64,000 nucleotides of DNA, from positions 62,001-126,000 of the forward strand of contig NZ_VJNO01000017.1 in NCBI RefSeq assembly GCF_007096885.1, written 5' to 3'. A program made the position numbers and the translations under genes. The notes beneath the pieces are model-generated. The model did not search any database. It was not told the origin of the DNA and worked only from the letters and a program-made list of their open reading frames with translations. Position 1 is the stretch's first letter, and each line of letters opens with the position of its first letter. Positions 44,134 to 52,610 of the stretch are shown here, in pieces. This DNA comes from Streptomyces sp. 130. GTDB lineage: Bacteria; Actinomycetota; Actinomycetes; Streptomycetales; Streptomycetaceae.

Positions 44134-44745
44134 ATGACTTCCGTCCTCGTCTGCGACGACTCCCCGCTTGCCCGAGAAGCGCTCCGTCGCGCGGTCGCGA
44201 CCGTGCCCGGCGTCGAGCGTGTGACGACGGCCGCCAACGGCGAGGAAGTCCTCCGCCGCTGGGGCGCCGACCGTTCGGATCTGATTCTCATGGACGTACG
44301 CATGCCCGGGCTCGGGGGGGTGGAGACGGTCCGGCGGCTGCTCTCCGCCGACCCCGGTGCCCGGATCATCATGCTGACCGTCGCGGAGGACCTGGACGGC
44401 GTCGCGCTCGCGGTCGCCGCCGGTGCCCGCGGCTATCTGCACAAGGACGCCTCCCGGGCCGAGCTCCGGGCGACGGTGACCCAGGCGCTGGCCGATCCGA
44501 CGTGGCGGCTCGCCCCGCGCCGGCTGCGGTCGGCCGAGATGGGGGCGGCGCCCACGCTCACGGCGCGTGAGATCCAGGTGCTGGAGGGGATGAGCCACGG
44601 CCGCTCCAACGCGGAGATCGGCCGCGAGCTGTTCCTCTCCGAGGACACGGTGAAGACGCACGCCCGGCGGCTCTTCAAGAAGCTCGGTGCCTCGGACCGC
44701 GCCCACGCGGTGGCCCTGGGCTTCCGGTGGGGCCTGGTGCGCTGA
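44134..44745 (+). CDS. bldM: developmental response regulator BldM
   Basis: It has 203 residues, the known BldM length. The receiver domain (1-120) has D8, D9, the acceptor-position D54 (LILMDVRMPG), T82 and K104; the LuxR/NarL-type DNA-binding domain (140-200) has LTAREIQVLEGMSHGRSNAE and SEDTVKTHARRLFKKL. BldM is an orphan regulator needed for aerial hyphae and spores, reported to work without phosphorylation of D54 and partly as a heterodimer with WhiI. GGAGGACG precedes ATG 44134. A BldN promoter lies upstream. Confidence 0.95.
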   Translation: MTSVLVCDDSPLAREALRRAVATVPGVERVTTAANGEEVLRRWGADRSDLILMDVRMPGLGGVETVRRLLSADPGARIIMLTVAEDLDGVALAVAAGARGYLHKDASRAELRATVTQALADPTWRLAPRRLRSAEMGAAPTLTAREIQVLEGMSHGRSNAEIGRELFLSEDTVKTHARRLFKKLGASDRAHAVALGFRWGLVR

Positions 44746-44750
44746 CGGTC

Positions 44751-44774
44751 GGCCCGGGCCCGCGGGCCCGGGTC
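44751..44774 (+). terminator. hairpin after bldM
   Basis: GGCCCGGGCCC pairs with GGGCCCGGGTC around a two-base loop, six bases after the bldM stop. No T-run follows. Confidence 0.55.
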
Positions 44775-44903
44775 CGGGGGGTGCGGTGCGGGCCGTACCC
44801 CGCCGATCGGGCGGTATGTGACGCTTCCCGGCCGATGCCGCATCCTTGAGAGGTGGAGTTCCTCGGGAACGATTCGGTCGAGCGGAAGGGGAGGGCGCAG
44901 GAC

Positions 44904-45569
44904 ATGACTTCCGGCGCACCCGCTCATAACGCTTCGGTGCACAACTACGGACGCGGTGCCGCGGATGAGGCGGGGCCGGGGCACCATGGTTCGATGCGCG
45001 AGGACGGGACGACGGTGATCGGTGGTCTGGTGCACCGCGCCGTCGAGGGCGACGCGCAGGCCACCCACGACCTGCTGGCCCACGTCCACCCCCTCGCCCT
45101 GCGCTACTGCCGGTCCCGGCTGAACCGGCTGCCCGGTGACGCCCGCCACTTCGTGGAGGACCTGGCGCAGGAGGTCTGCGTCGCCGTCCTCATGGCGCTG
45201 CCGCGCTACAAGGACACGGGCCGGCCCTTCGAAGCCTTCGTCTTCGCCATCGCCGGTCACAAGGTGGCCGACCTCCAGCGTGCCGCCATGCGGCACCCCG
45301 GCTCGACCGCCGTGCCCTCCGACGAGATGCCGGAGCGCCCCGACGACTCGCTCGGCCCCGAGGAGCGCGCGCTGCTCAGCAGCGACGCCGCCTGGGCCAA
45401 GAAGCTCCTGGCCAACCTCCCGGAGAACCAGCGCGAACTCCTCGTGCTGCGCGTCGCCGTCGGGCTGACCGCCGAGGAGACCGGGCAGATGCTCGGCATG
45501 TCCCCGGGCGCCGTCCGGGTCGCCCAGCACCGGGCGCTGAGCCGGCTCCGCGCCCTCGCCGAGCAGTGA
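44904..45569 (+). CDS. sigD: RNA polymerase ECF-type sigma factor (SigD/ShbA type)
   Basis: It has 221 residues from ATG 44904, with GGGAGGG upstream; the in-frame GTG at 44853 is less likely. Region 2 is DDLLAHVHPLALRYCRSRL through DLAQEVCVAVLMALPRYKDTGRPFEAFVF, and region 4 is NLPENQRELLVLRVAVGLTAEETGQML with SPGAVRVAQHRALSRLR. Between bldM and guaB, this is the position of the mycobacterial sigD relative and of ShbA, the sigma factor that drives the housekeeping sigma gene in S. griseus. No anti-sigma gene is adjacent. Confidence 0.88.
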   Translation: MTSGAPAHNASVHNYGRGAADEAGPGHHGSMREDGTTVIGGLVHRAVEGDAQATHDLLAHVHPLALRYCRSRLNRLPGDARHFVEDLAQEVCVAVLMALPRYKDTGRPFEAFVFAIAGHKVADLQRAAMRHPGSTAVPSDEMPERPDDSLGPEERALLSSDAAWAKKLLANLPENQRELLVLRVAVGLTAEETGQMLGMSPGAVRVAQHRALSRLRALAEQ

Positions 45570-45728
45570 GAGCGGTGAGCCGAGCGGTGGGCCGGGCGCC
45601 TCGGAGCCGTACGCCACAGCGGTAGAAAGCTACAGAAACAGCGGGTGATCTTGCTCGTGGAATGAGACGCCTCCCGAGGCCGTTAGCATGGACATCCGCA
45701 CCGATCAAGGCCATTTGGGGAAGGTGTC

Positions 45729-47231
45729 ATGACTGCAAACGTCGACGGAGTGCCCGAGAAATTCGCGACGCTCGGGCTGACATACGACGACGTGCTGTTG
45801 CTGCCGGGCGCATCCGAAGTGCTGCCCAACGCGGTCGACACCTCGACGCTCATCTCGCGCAACGTCCGCGTCAACATCCCGCTGCTGTCCGCCGCCATGG
45901 ACAAGGTCACCGAGGCCCGCATGGCCATCGCGATGGCCCGCCAGGGCGGCGTCGGCGTACTGCACCGCAATCTCTCGGTCGAGGACCAGGTCAACCAGGT
46001 CGACCTGGTCAAGCGGTCCGAGTCCGGCATGGTCAGCGACCCGATCACGGTCGGCCCGGACGCCACGCTCGCCGAGGCGGACGCGCTCTGCGCGAAGTTC
46101 CGGATCAGCGGTGTCCCGGTCACCGACCCGGCGGGCAAGCTGCTCGGCATCGTGACCAACCGCGACATGGCGTTCGAGTCGGACCGCTCCCGCCAGGTGC
46201 GCGAGGTCATGACGCCGATGCCGCTGGTCACCGGCAAGGTCGGCATCTCCGGCGTGGACGCCATGGAGCTGCTGCGCCGCCACAAGATCGAGAAGCTGCC
46301 CCTGGTGGACGAGGCGGGCCTCCTCAAGGGCCTCATCACGGTCAAGGACTTCAAGAAGGCCGAGCAGTACCCGAACGCGGCCAAGGACGCCGACGGCCGG
46401 CTGCTCGTCGGTGCCGCCGTGGGCGCCAGCCCCGAGGCGCTGGACCGCGCCCAGGCGCTGGCGGCGGCGGGCGTCGACTTCCTCATCGTGGACACCTCGC
46501 ACGGCCACAACAGCAACGCGCTGAACTGGATGTCCAAGATCAAGTCGGCCGTGGGCATCGACGTCATCGGCGGCAACGTGGCGACCCGCGACGGCGCCCA
46601 GGCCCTGATCGACGCCGGCGTGGACGGCGTCAAGGTCGGCGTCGGCCCCGGCTCCATCTGCACCACCCGCGTCGTCGCCGGCATCGGCGTCCCGCAGGTC
46701 ACCGCGATCTACGAGGCCGCGCTGGCCGCCCGCGCGGCGGGCGTCCCGGTCATCGGCGACGGCGGCCTGCAGTATTCGGGCGACATCGGCAAGGCGCTCG
46801 CCGCCGGCGCCGACAGCGTGATGCTGGGCTCGCTCCTCGCGGGCTGCGAGGAGTCCCCGGGCGAGCTGCTGTTCATCAACGGCAAGCAGTTCAAGTCGTA
46901 CCGGGGCATGGGCTCGCTGGGCGCGATGCAGTCCCGGGGCCAGGGCCGCTCCTACTCCAAGGACCGGTACTTCCAGGCCGAGGTCGCCTCGGACGACAAG
47001 CTCGTCCCCGAGGGCATCGAGGGCCAGGTGCCCTACCGCGGTCCCCTCGCCAACGTGCTGCACCAGCTCGTCGGCGGCCTCCGCCAGACCATGGGCTACG
47101 TGGGCGCCGCGACCGTGGACGAGATGGAGAGCAAGGGCCGCTTCGTGCGGATCACCTCGGCGGGCCTCAAGGAGAGCCACCCGCACGACATCCAGATGAC
47201 GGTCGAAGCACCGAACTACAGCAAGAAGTAG
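45729..47231 (+). CDS. guaB: inosine-5'-monophosphate dehydrogenase
   Basis: It oxidises IMP to XMP with NAD, the key step to GMP. It has 500 residues. The TIM barrel starts TYDDVLLLPG; a pair of CBS domains (about 105-215) is inserted; the active-site loop GPGSICTTR holds C311; the flap has GMGSLGAMQ and GRSYSKDRYF. A promoter may be formed by sequence around GTTAGCAT upstream. Ends in a strong terminator before guaB3. Confidence 0.97.
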   Translation: MTANVDGVPEKFATLGLTYDDVLLLPGASEVLPNAVDTSTLISRNVRVNIPLLSAAMDKVTEARMAIAMARQGGVGVLHRNLSVEDQVNQVDLVKRSESGMVSDPITVGPDATLAEADALCAKFRISGVPVTDPAGKLLGIVTNRDMAFESDRSRQVREVMTPMPLVTGKVGISGVDAMELLRRHKIEKLPLVDEAGLLKGLITVKDFKKAEQYPNAAKDADGRLLVGAAVGASPEALDRAQALAAAGVDFLIVDTSHGHNSNALNWMSKIKSAVGIDVIGGNVATRDGAQALIDAGVDGVKVGVGPGSICTTRVVAGIGVPQVTAIYEAALAARAAGVPVIGDGGLQYSGDIGKALAAGADSVMLGSLLAGCEESPGELLFINGKQFKSYRGMGSLGAMQSRGQGRSYSKDRYFQAEVASDDKLVPEGIEGQVPYRGPLANVLHQLVGGLRQTMGYVGAATVDEMESKGRFVRITSAGLKESHPHDIQMTVEAPNYSKK

Positions 47232-47244
47232 CGCGACGGCGCAG

Positions 47245-47282
47245 GTGAGGGGCGGTCCGGGGTTCCCGGGACCGCCCCTCAC
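47245..47282 (+). terminator. terminator of guaB
   Basis: A perfect 14-bp stem (GTGAGGGGCGGTCC) with a ten-base loop begins 14 bases after the guaB stop. Confidence 0.75.
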
Positions 47283-47336
47283 CCATGTGTCGGGGATACT
47301 GGACAGCGCAGACGCAGAGGGAAAGGCCACATCATC

Positions 47337-48461
47337 GTGACTGAGATCGAGATCGGGCGCGGCAAGCGCGGCCGCCGGGCATACGCATTCGACGACATCG
47401 CCGTCGTCCCGAGCCGCCGGACCCGCGACCCGAAGGAGGTCTCGATCGCCTGGCAGATCGACGCCTACCGCTTCGAGCTGCCGTTCCTGGCCGCCCCCAT
47501 GGACTCCGTGGTGTCCCCGCAGCACGCCATCCGCATCGGTGAGCTCGGCGGCCTCGGCGTCCTCAACCTGGAAGGGCTGTGGACCCGGCACGAGGACCCG
47601 CAGCCGCTGCTCGACGAGATCGCCGAGATGCCCGTCGAGACGGCCACCCGCCGGCTCCAGGAGATCTACTCCGCGCCCATCCAGGAGGAGCTGATCGGGC
47701 AGCGCATCAAGGAGGTGCGCGACTCCGGCGTCGTCACCGCCGCCGCGCTCTCCCCGCAGCGCACCGCCCAGTTCTCCAAGGCCGTGGTCGACGCGGGCGT
47801 GGACATCTTCGTCATCCGGGGCACCACGGTCTCCGCCGAGCACGTCTCCGGCGCGGCCGAGCCGCTGAACCTGAAGCAGTTCATCTACGAGCTGGACGTC
47901 CCGGTGATCGTCGGCGGCTGCGCCACCTACACCGCGGCCCTGCACCTGATGCGGACCGGCGCGGCCGGTGTCCTCGTCGGCTTCGGCGGTGGCGCCGCGC
48001 ACACCACGCGCAACGTGTTCGGCATCCAGGTCCCGATGGCGACCGCCGTCGCCGACGTGGCCGGTGCCCGCCGCGACTACATGGACGAGTCCGGCGGCCG
48101 TTACGTGCACGTCATCGCGGACGGCGGCGTCGGCTGGTCCGGCGACCTGCCGAAGGCCATCGCCTGCGGCGCGGACGCCGTGATGATGGGCTCCCCGCTG
48201 GCCCGCGCGACGGACGCGCCGGGCCGGGGCCGGCACTGGGGCATGGAGGCCGTCCACGAGGACGTGCCGCGCGGCAAGCTGGTGGACCTGGGCTCGGTCG
48301 GGACGACCGAGGAGGTCCTGACCGGCCCCTCGCACACCCCGGACGGCTCGATGAACATCTTCGGCGCGCTGCGCCGCGCGATGGCCACCACGGGCTACAG
48401 CGACCTCAAGGAGTTCCAGCGCGTCGAGGTGACGGTGGCGGACTCGCAGCACCGCCGCTGA
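47337..48461 (+). CDS. guaB3: GuaB3 family IMP dehydrogenase-related protein
   Basis: It has 374 residues. It shares the IMPDH barrel (FDDIAVVPSRRTRDPKEVS, PFLAAPMDSVVSP, ADGGVGWSGDLPKAIACGADAVMMG), but lacks CBS domains and the flap, as GuaB3 proteins do. The catalytic loop reads GFGGGAAHTTR: the Cys of GPGSICTTR is His222. It therefore cannot use the IMPDH covalent thioimidate with that residue. Recent work on a cyanobacterial GuaB3 reported GMP reductase activity, which this may share. Position after guaB is conserved. Confidence 0.9.
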   Translation: MTEIEIGRGKRGRRAYAFDDIAVVPSRRTRDPKEVSIAWQIDAYRFELPFLAAPMDSVVSPQHAIRIGELGGLGVLNLEGLWTRHEDPQPLLDEIAEMPVETATRRLQEIYSAPIQEELIGQRIKEVRDSGVVTAAALSPQRTAQFSKAVVDAGVDIFVIRGTTVSAEHVSGAAEPLNLKQFIYELDVPVIVGGCATYTAALHLMRTGAAGVLVGFGGGAAHTTRNVFGIQVPMATAVADVAGARRDYMDESGGRYVHVIADGGVGWSGDLPKAIACGADAVMMGSPLARATDAPGRGRHWGMEAVHEDVPRGKLVDLGSVGTTEEVLTGPSHTPDGSMNIFGALRRAMATTGYSDLKEFQRVEVTVADSQHRR

Positions 48462-48477
48462 GTTTCCCGTACGCACG

Positions 48478-48517
48478 CCGGAGGGCCCGGACCGCGATGG
48501 CGGTCCGGGCCCTCCGG
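48478..48517. terminator. bidirectional terminator after guaB3
   Basis: A perfect 18-bp stem (CCGGAGGGCCCGGACCGC) with loop GATG between two convergent genes. It is the strongest hairpin in the window. Confidence 0.9.
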
Positions 48518-48541
48518 GGTGTCGCGGTGGGTGGGCCGGGA

Positions 48542-49102
48542 CTAGTCGGCGGCCTTCTTGGCGCCGGAGAACGCGGCGATCGCCGCGATGGCGAAGAAGA
48601 CGTACGTCAGGAAGTCCGAGTCTTCCTTCCACACATCGTTCAGCAGGCTGAAGTGGTCGAAGAAGATCTCGGAGACCGTGAGCGGGGTCTCCTTGGCCGC
48701 GATCATCGCCTCGCCGAGAAGCTGGCCGAAGTAGACGGCGACCAGCGAGAGGACGGCGCTGAGGACCGGCAGGACCGGGTTGCGCCCGCCGAGCTTGCCC
48801 GAGGCGAAGCCGACGACGAAGCCTACGCCCACGGCCGCGTAACCGATCTCGTGCTTGGTGGCGCCGATGATCGCGCCGTAGATCGCTGCGGCGACGACGG
48901 CCGCGACCACGGCCGCGGCGACACCGAGCGCCACATTGTTCCGCGCCGGAGGGGCCGGGGTGAACGGCGCGGGGCCGCCGCCGAACGGCGCGCCGGGCTG
49001 CTGGCCGGCGAACGGGTTGCCGGGCTGCTGGCCGGCGAACGGGTTGCCGCCCTCGGGCTGGCCGCCGTAGGGCTGGTTCGGCGGTGGTACGGACTGGCTC
49101 AT
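48542..49102 (-). CDS. hypothetical Pro/Gln/Gly-rich membrane protein
   Basis: It has 186 residues from ATG 49102. The first 55 residues hold a repeat (GNPFAGQQPG and related words) typical of disordered N-termini in actinomycete membrane proteins. Three or four helices follow, with an alanine/valine-rich one near 55-80, then GKLGGRNPVLPVLSAVLSLVAV, and a last AIAAIAAFSG. A loop KETPLTVSEIFFDHFSLLNDVWKED lies between helices three and four. No function is known. Confidence 0.75.
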   Translation of the reverse strand: MSQSVPPPNQPYGGQPEGGNPFAGQQPGNPFAGQQPGAPFGGGPAPFTPAPPARNNVALGVAAAVVAAVVAAAIYGAIIGATKHEIGYAAVGVGFVVGFASGKLGGRNPVLPVLSAVLSLVAVYFGQLLGEAMIAAKETPLTVSEIFFDHFSLLNDVWKEDSDFLTYVFFAIAAIAAFSGAKKAAD

Positions 49103-49225
49103 GCTGGGTTCTCCCCCTGGGACGTTCTCACGCACTGCTGTGCGAGGAGTGACGCCGCAGGCTAGCAGCCGGTTCCGACATCGGCCCACCGAAATCCTTG
49201 GGGTGACTGGGCTGAGGGCCCGTCA

Positions 49226-50533
49226 TCAGAGCCGGTGGGCGGCTCCGGCGGGGGTCGCGCCACGGGTGTCCAGGAGCAGTTGCGCCTTCACGGCGAGGCC
49301 CTGGAGGTCGTACGTGCGGTGGTGCTGGAGCAGCACCGTGAGGTCCGCGCCGGCCGCCGCCTCGTAGAGCGAATCGGCGCGGGGGACGGGGAGTTGGCGG
49401 ACGCGCCAGTCCAGGACGTGCGGGTCGTGGAAGCCGATCTGGGCTCCCATGTCCATCAGCCGGGCGGCGATCTCGCGGGCGGGGGACGCCTCCTGGTCGG
49501 CGAGGTCGGGCTTGTAGGTGACGCCCAGCAGAAGGATTCTCGCGCCGCGCACCGCCTTCCCGTGTTCGTTGAGGAGGGTGGCGCAGCGCTGGATCACGTA
49601 CTGCGGCATCCGCTCGTTGATCTCCTGCGCCAGCGAGACCATCCGCAGCGGGGGGCCGGGGGTGCGGTGGTGGTACGGGAGATGGCCCGGGTCGACCGGG
49701 GCGCCGTGGCCGCCGACGCCGGGGCCCGGGCGGAAGGGCTGGAAGCCGAAGGGCTTGGTCTCGGCGCACCGGATGACGTCCCAGAGGTCGACGCCCAGGT
49801 CGTGGCAGAGCACCGCCATCTCGTTGACCAGGGCGATGTTGACGTACCGGAAGTTGGTCTCCAGGACCTTCGTCATCTCGGCCTCGCGGGTGCCCCGGGC
49901 CCGGACCACCTTGTCGGTGAGCCGCCCGTAGAAGGCGGCGGCCGACTCGGTGCAGGCGGGGGTGAGGCCGCCGATGACCTTGGGGGTGTTGGCGTAGACG
50001 TGGGTGCGGTTGCCGGGGTCGAGCCGGCTGGGGGAGTGCGCGAGGTGGAAGTCGCGTCCGCCGCGCAGCCCCGAGCCCTCCTCCAGGATCGGGAGCAGGA
50101 AGCCCTCCGTGGTGCCGGGCGGCACGGCCGATTCCAGGAGCACGGTGGTGTGCGGGCGCAGCCGGGCGGCCAGGGCGCGGGCCGCGTCGGCGACGGCGCT
50201 CAGGTCGAGGGTGCGGTCCGGGCCGAGCGGGGTGGGCGCGCAGATCACGGCGGTGCGGACGCGGCCCAGCTCGGCCTGGTCGGTGGTGGGCCGGAAGCCC
50301 AGCGAGAGCATGCGGCGGATGTCGGACGCCGGCAGCGATCCCTCGACCGGCGCACGGCCCGCGGCGACCTCCGCGAAGGCCCGGGGGTCGGTGTCGTAGC
50401 CGATGGTCTGGACACCGGCGTGGACGGCGGCCTGGGCCAGGGGCAGGCCGAGGTGACCGAGTCCGATGACGGCGAGGTCTGCAGGCACTGGGTGGGCCGT
50501 CCTTCCCTTAAGACCAGGAGGCAGAAAGCGCAA
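49226..50533 (-). CDS. UDP-glucose/UDP-N-acetylhexosamine dehydrogenase-like protein, catalytic Cys missing
   Basis: It has 435 residues of the nucleotide-sugar 6-dehydrogenase family: an NAD loop VIGLGHLGLPLAQAA, VICAPTPLG, LLESAVPPGTTEGF, the substrate region EAEMTKVLETNFRYVNIALVNE and a C-terminal LLLGVTYKPDLADQEASPA. The catalytic loop reads GGHGAPVDP where GGHCIPVDP is expected: residue 277 is Gly (codon GGC; TGC would be Cys). Oxidation to the acid by the usual thiohemiacetal is thus doubtful. It is divergent from glpD. It may be a degenerate enzyme, one with only the first half-reaction, or a sequence error. Confidence 0.82.
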   Translation of the reverse strand: MRFLPPGLKGRTAHPVPADLAVIGLGHLGLPLAQAAVHAGVQTIGYDTDPRAFAEVAAGRAPVEGSLPASDIRRMLSLGFRPTTDQAELGRVRTAVICAPTPLGPDRTLDLSAVADAARALAARLRPHTTVLLESAVPPGTTEGFLLPILEEGSGLRGGRDFHLAHSPSRLDPGNRTHVYANTPKVIGGLTPACTESAAAFYGRLTDKVVRARGTREAEMTKVLETNFRYVNIALVNEMAVLCHDLGVDLWDVIRCAETKPFGFQPFRPGPGVGGHGAPVDPGHLPYHHRTPGPPLRMVSLAQEINERMPQYVIQRCATLLNEHGKAVRGARILLLGVTYKPDLADQEASPAREIAARLMDMGAQIGFHDPHVLDWRVRQLPVPRADSLYEAAAGADLTVLLQHHRTYDLQGLAVKAQLLLDTRGATPAGAAHRL

Positions 50534-50735
50534 CCGCTGTGGACAGCGCTATGTCAGGTTAGGCGTAAATATGACCGTTATGCCGCATTGTGTGGCCCTT
50601 GTCGTCCGGGTGTTGTCCACAGGCGGTGGCTGAAGTCGCGCGGCGCGGACAGAATCGATCTGTGGGCACGGGCGCCGAACGCATGGTCGGGGCCGCGATC
50701 CGTGCCGGACCACCCCGAGCAACCGGGAGGCAGCG

Positions 50736-52445
50736 GTGAGGACAGCGACACTGGGACCCGCGGAGCGCGCCGAGGCGCTCGCCGCCATGGCCGAGCGCGA
50801 ACTGGACGTGCTGGTCGTGGGAGCGGGCGTGGTCGGTGCCGGTACGGCGCTGGACGCGGTCACCAGAGGGCTCTCGACCGGTCTGGTCGAGGCGCGCGAC
50901 TGGGCGTCCGGCACGTCGAGCAGGTCGAGCAAGCTGATCCACGGCGGCCTGCGCTATCTGGAGATGCTCGACTTCGCCCTCGTGCGGGAGGCGCTGAAGG
51001 AGCGCGGGCTGCTCCTCGAACGGCTCGCCCCGCATCTGGTGAAGCCGGTGCCCTTCCTCTATCCCTTGCGGCACAAGGGCTGGGAGCGGCTGTACGCCGG
51101 TTCCGGCGTCGCGCTGTACGACGCGATGTCGGTCTCCTCCGGGCACGGCCGGGGCCTGCCCGTGCACCGCCACCTCTCCCGCCGCCGGGCCCTGCGCGTC
51201 GCACCGGCCCTGAAGCGGGACGCCCTGGTGGGGGCCCTGCAGTACTACGACGCCCAGATGGACGACGCCCGCTATGTCGCCACCCTGGTGCGCACCGCCT
51301 CCGCGTACGGCGCGCACGTGGCGAACCGGGCGCGGGTGACCGGCTTCCTCCGGGAGGGGGAGCGTGTCGTCGGCGCCCGGGTGGAGGACGTCGAGGCGGG
51401 CGGCGCGTACGAGGTCAGGGCCAAACAGGTGGTCAACGCGACCGGGGTGTGGACGGACGACACCCAGTCGCTGATCGGCGAGCGCGGCCAGTTCCACGTG
51501 CGGGCGTCCAAGGGCATCCACCTGGTCGTCCCCAAGGACCGCATCCACTCCTCGACCGGCCTGATCCTGCGCACCGAGAAGTCCGTGCTCTTCGTCATCC
51601 CCTGGGGCCGGCACTGGATCGTCGGCACCACGGACACCGACTGGGACCTGGACAAGGCGCACCCGGCGGCCTCCAGCGCCGACATCGACTACCTGCTGGA
51701 ACATGTGAACGCGGTCCTGTCGACGCCGCTGACCAGGGACGACGTCGAGGGGGTGTACGCGGGCCTGCGGCCCCTGCTGGCCGGCGAGTCGGACGCCACC
51801 AGCAAGCTGTCGCGCGAGCACACCGTCGCCCACCCGGTGCCGGGCCTCGTCGTCGTCGCGGGCGGCAAGTACACGACGTACCGGGTGATGGCCAAGGACG
51901 CCGTGGACGAGGCGGTGCACGCCCTCGACCAGCGGGTCGCCGACTGCGTCACCGAGGACATCCCGCTGCTGGGCGCCGAGGGCTACCGCGCCCTGTGGAA
52001 CGCGCGCGCCAGGATCGCCGCCCGCACCGGACTCCACGTCGCCCGGGTGGAGCACCTGCTCAACCGGTACGGCTCGATGACCGAGGAGATCCTTGAGCTG
52101 ATCGCCGCCGATCCTGCCCTGGGCGATCCGCTGCCGGCCGCCGACGACTATCTGAAGGCCGAGATCGTGTACGCCGCCTCGCACGAGGGGGCGCGTCACC
52201 TGGACGACGTCATGACCCGGCGCACCCGGATCTCCATCGAGACCTTCGACCGGGGCACCCGCTCCGCCCGGCTCTGCGCCGAGCTGATGGCGCCGGTCCT
52301 CGGCTGGGACGCCGGCCGGGTCGACCGCGAGGTCGAGCACTACGAGAAGCGGGTGGAGGCGGAACGCGAGTCGCAGCGCCAGCCGGACGACCTGACGGCG
52401 GACGCGGCGAGGCTGGGAGCACCGGACATCGTGCCGCTGCTGTGA
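50736..52445 (+). CDS. glpD: aerobic glycerol-3-phosphate dehydrogenase
   Basis: It oxidises sn-glycerol-3-phosphate to dihydroxyacetone phosphate with FAD and passes electrons to the quinone pool. It has 569 residues. The FAD loop is VLVVGAGVVGAGTALDA; RSSKLIHGGLRYLEMLDF, YYDAQMDDARYVATLVRTA and GGKYTTYRVMAKDAVDEAV are the family signatures. GTG 50736 follows GGGAGG. Streptomyces usually has more than one such gene. No glpF or glpK is near. Confidence 0.94.
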   Translation: MRTATLGPAERAEALAAMAERELDVLVVGAGVVGAGTALDAVTRGLSTGLVEARDWASGTSSRSSKLIHGGLRYLEMLDFALVREALKERGLLLERLAPHLVKPVPFLYPLRHKGWERLYAGSGVALYDAMSVSSGHGRGLPVHRHLSRRRALRVAPALKRDALVGALQYYDAQMDDARYVATLVRTASAYGAHVANRARVTGFLREGERVVGARVEDVEAGGAYEVRAKQVVNATGVWTDDTQSLIGERGQFHVRASKGIHLVVPKDRIHSSTGLILRTEKSVLFVIPWGRHWIVGTTDTDWDLDKAHPAASSADIDYLLEHVNAVLSTPLTRDDVEGVYAGLRPLLAGESDATSKLSREHTVAHPVPGLVVVAGGKYTTYRVMAKDAVDEAVHALDQRVADCVTEDIPLLGAEGYRALWNARARIAARTGLHVARVEHLLNRYGSMTEEILELIAADPALGDPLPAADDYLKAEIVYAASHEGARHLDDVMTRRTRISIETFDRGTRSARLCAELMAPVLGWDAGRVDREVEHYEKRVEAERESQRQPDDLTADAARLGAPDIVPLL

Positions 52446-52610
52446 CCCGCCCTCAGCCCCGGCCCGGGCCGAACTCCGCCGGGCACGGGCGCGGTTCCAG
52501 CGTGCCGGGAGCGGCACCGGGACCCGCCACCCGGACCCGGCACCGGGACCGGTGCCGGGGTGAGGGACAATGAACGCTCTGCCAGGGCGGGTTGATCGCA
52601 GAGGGGACGC

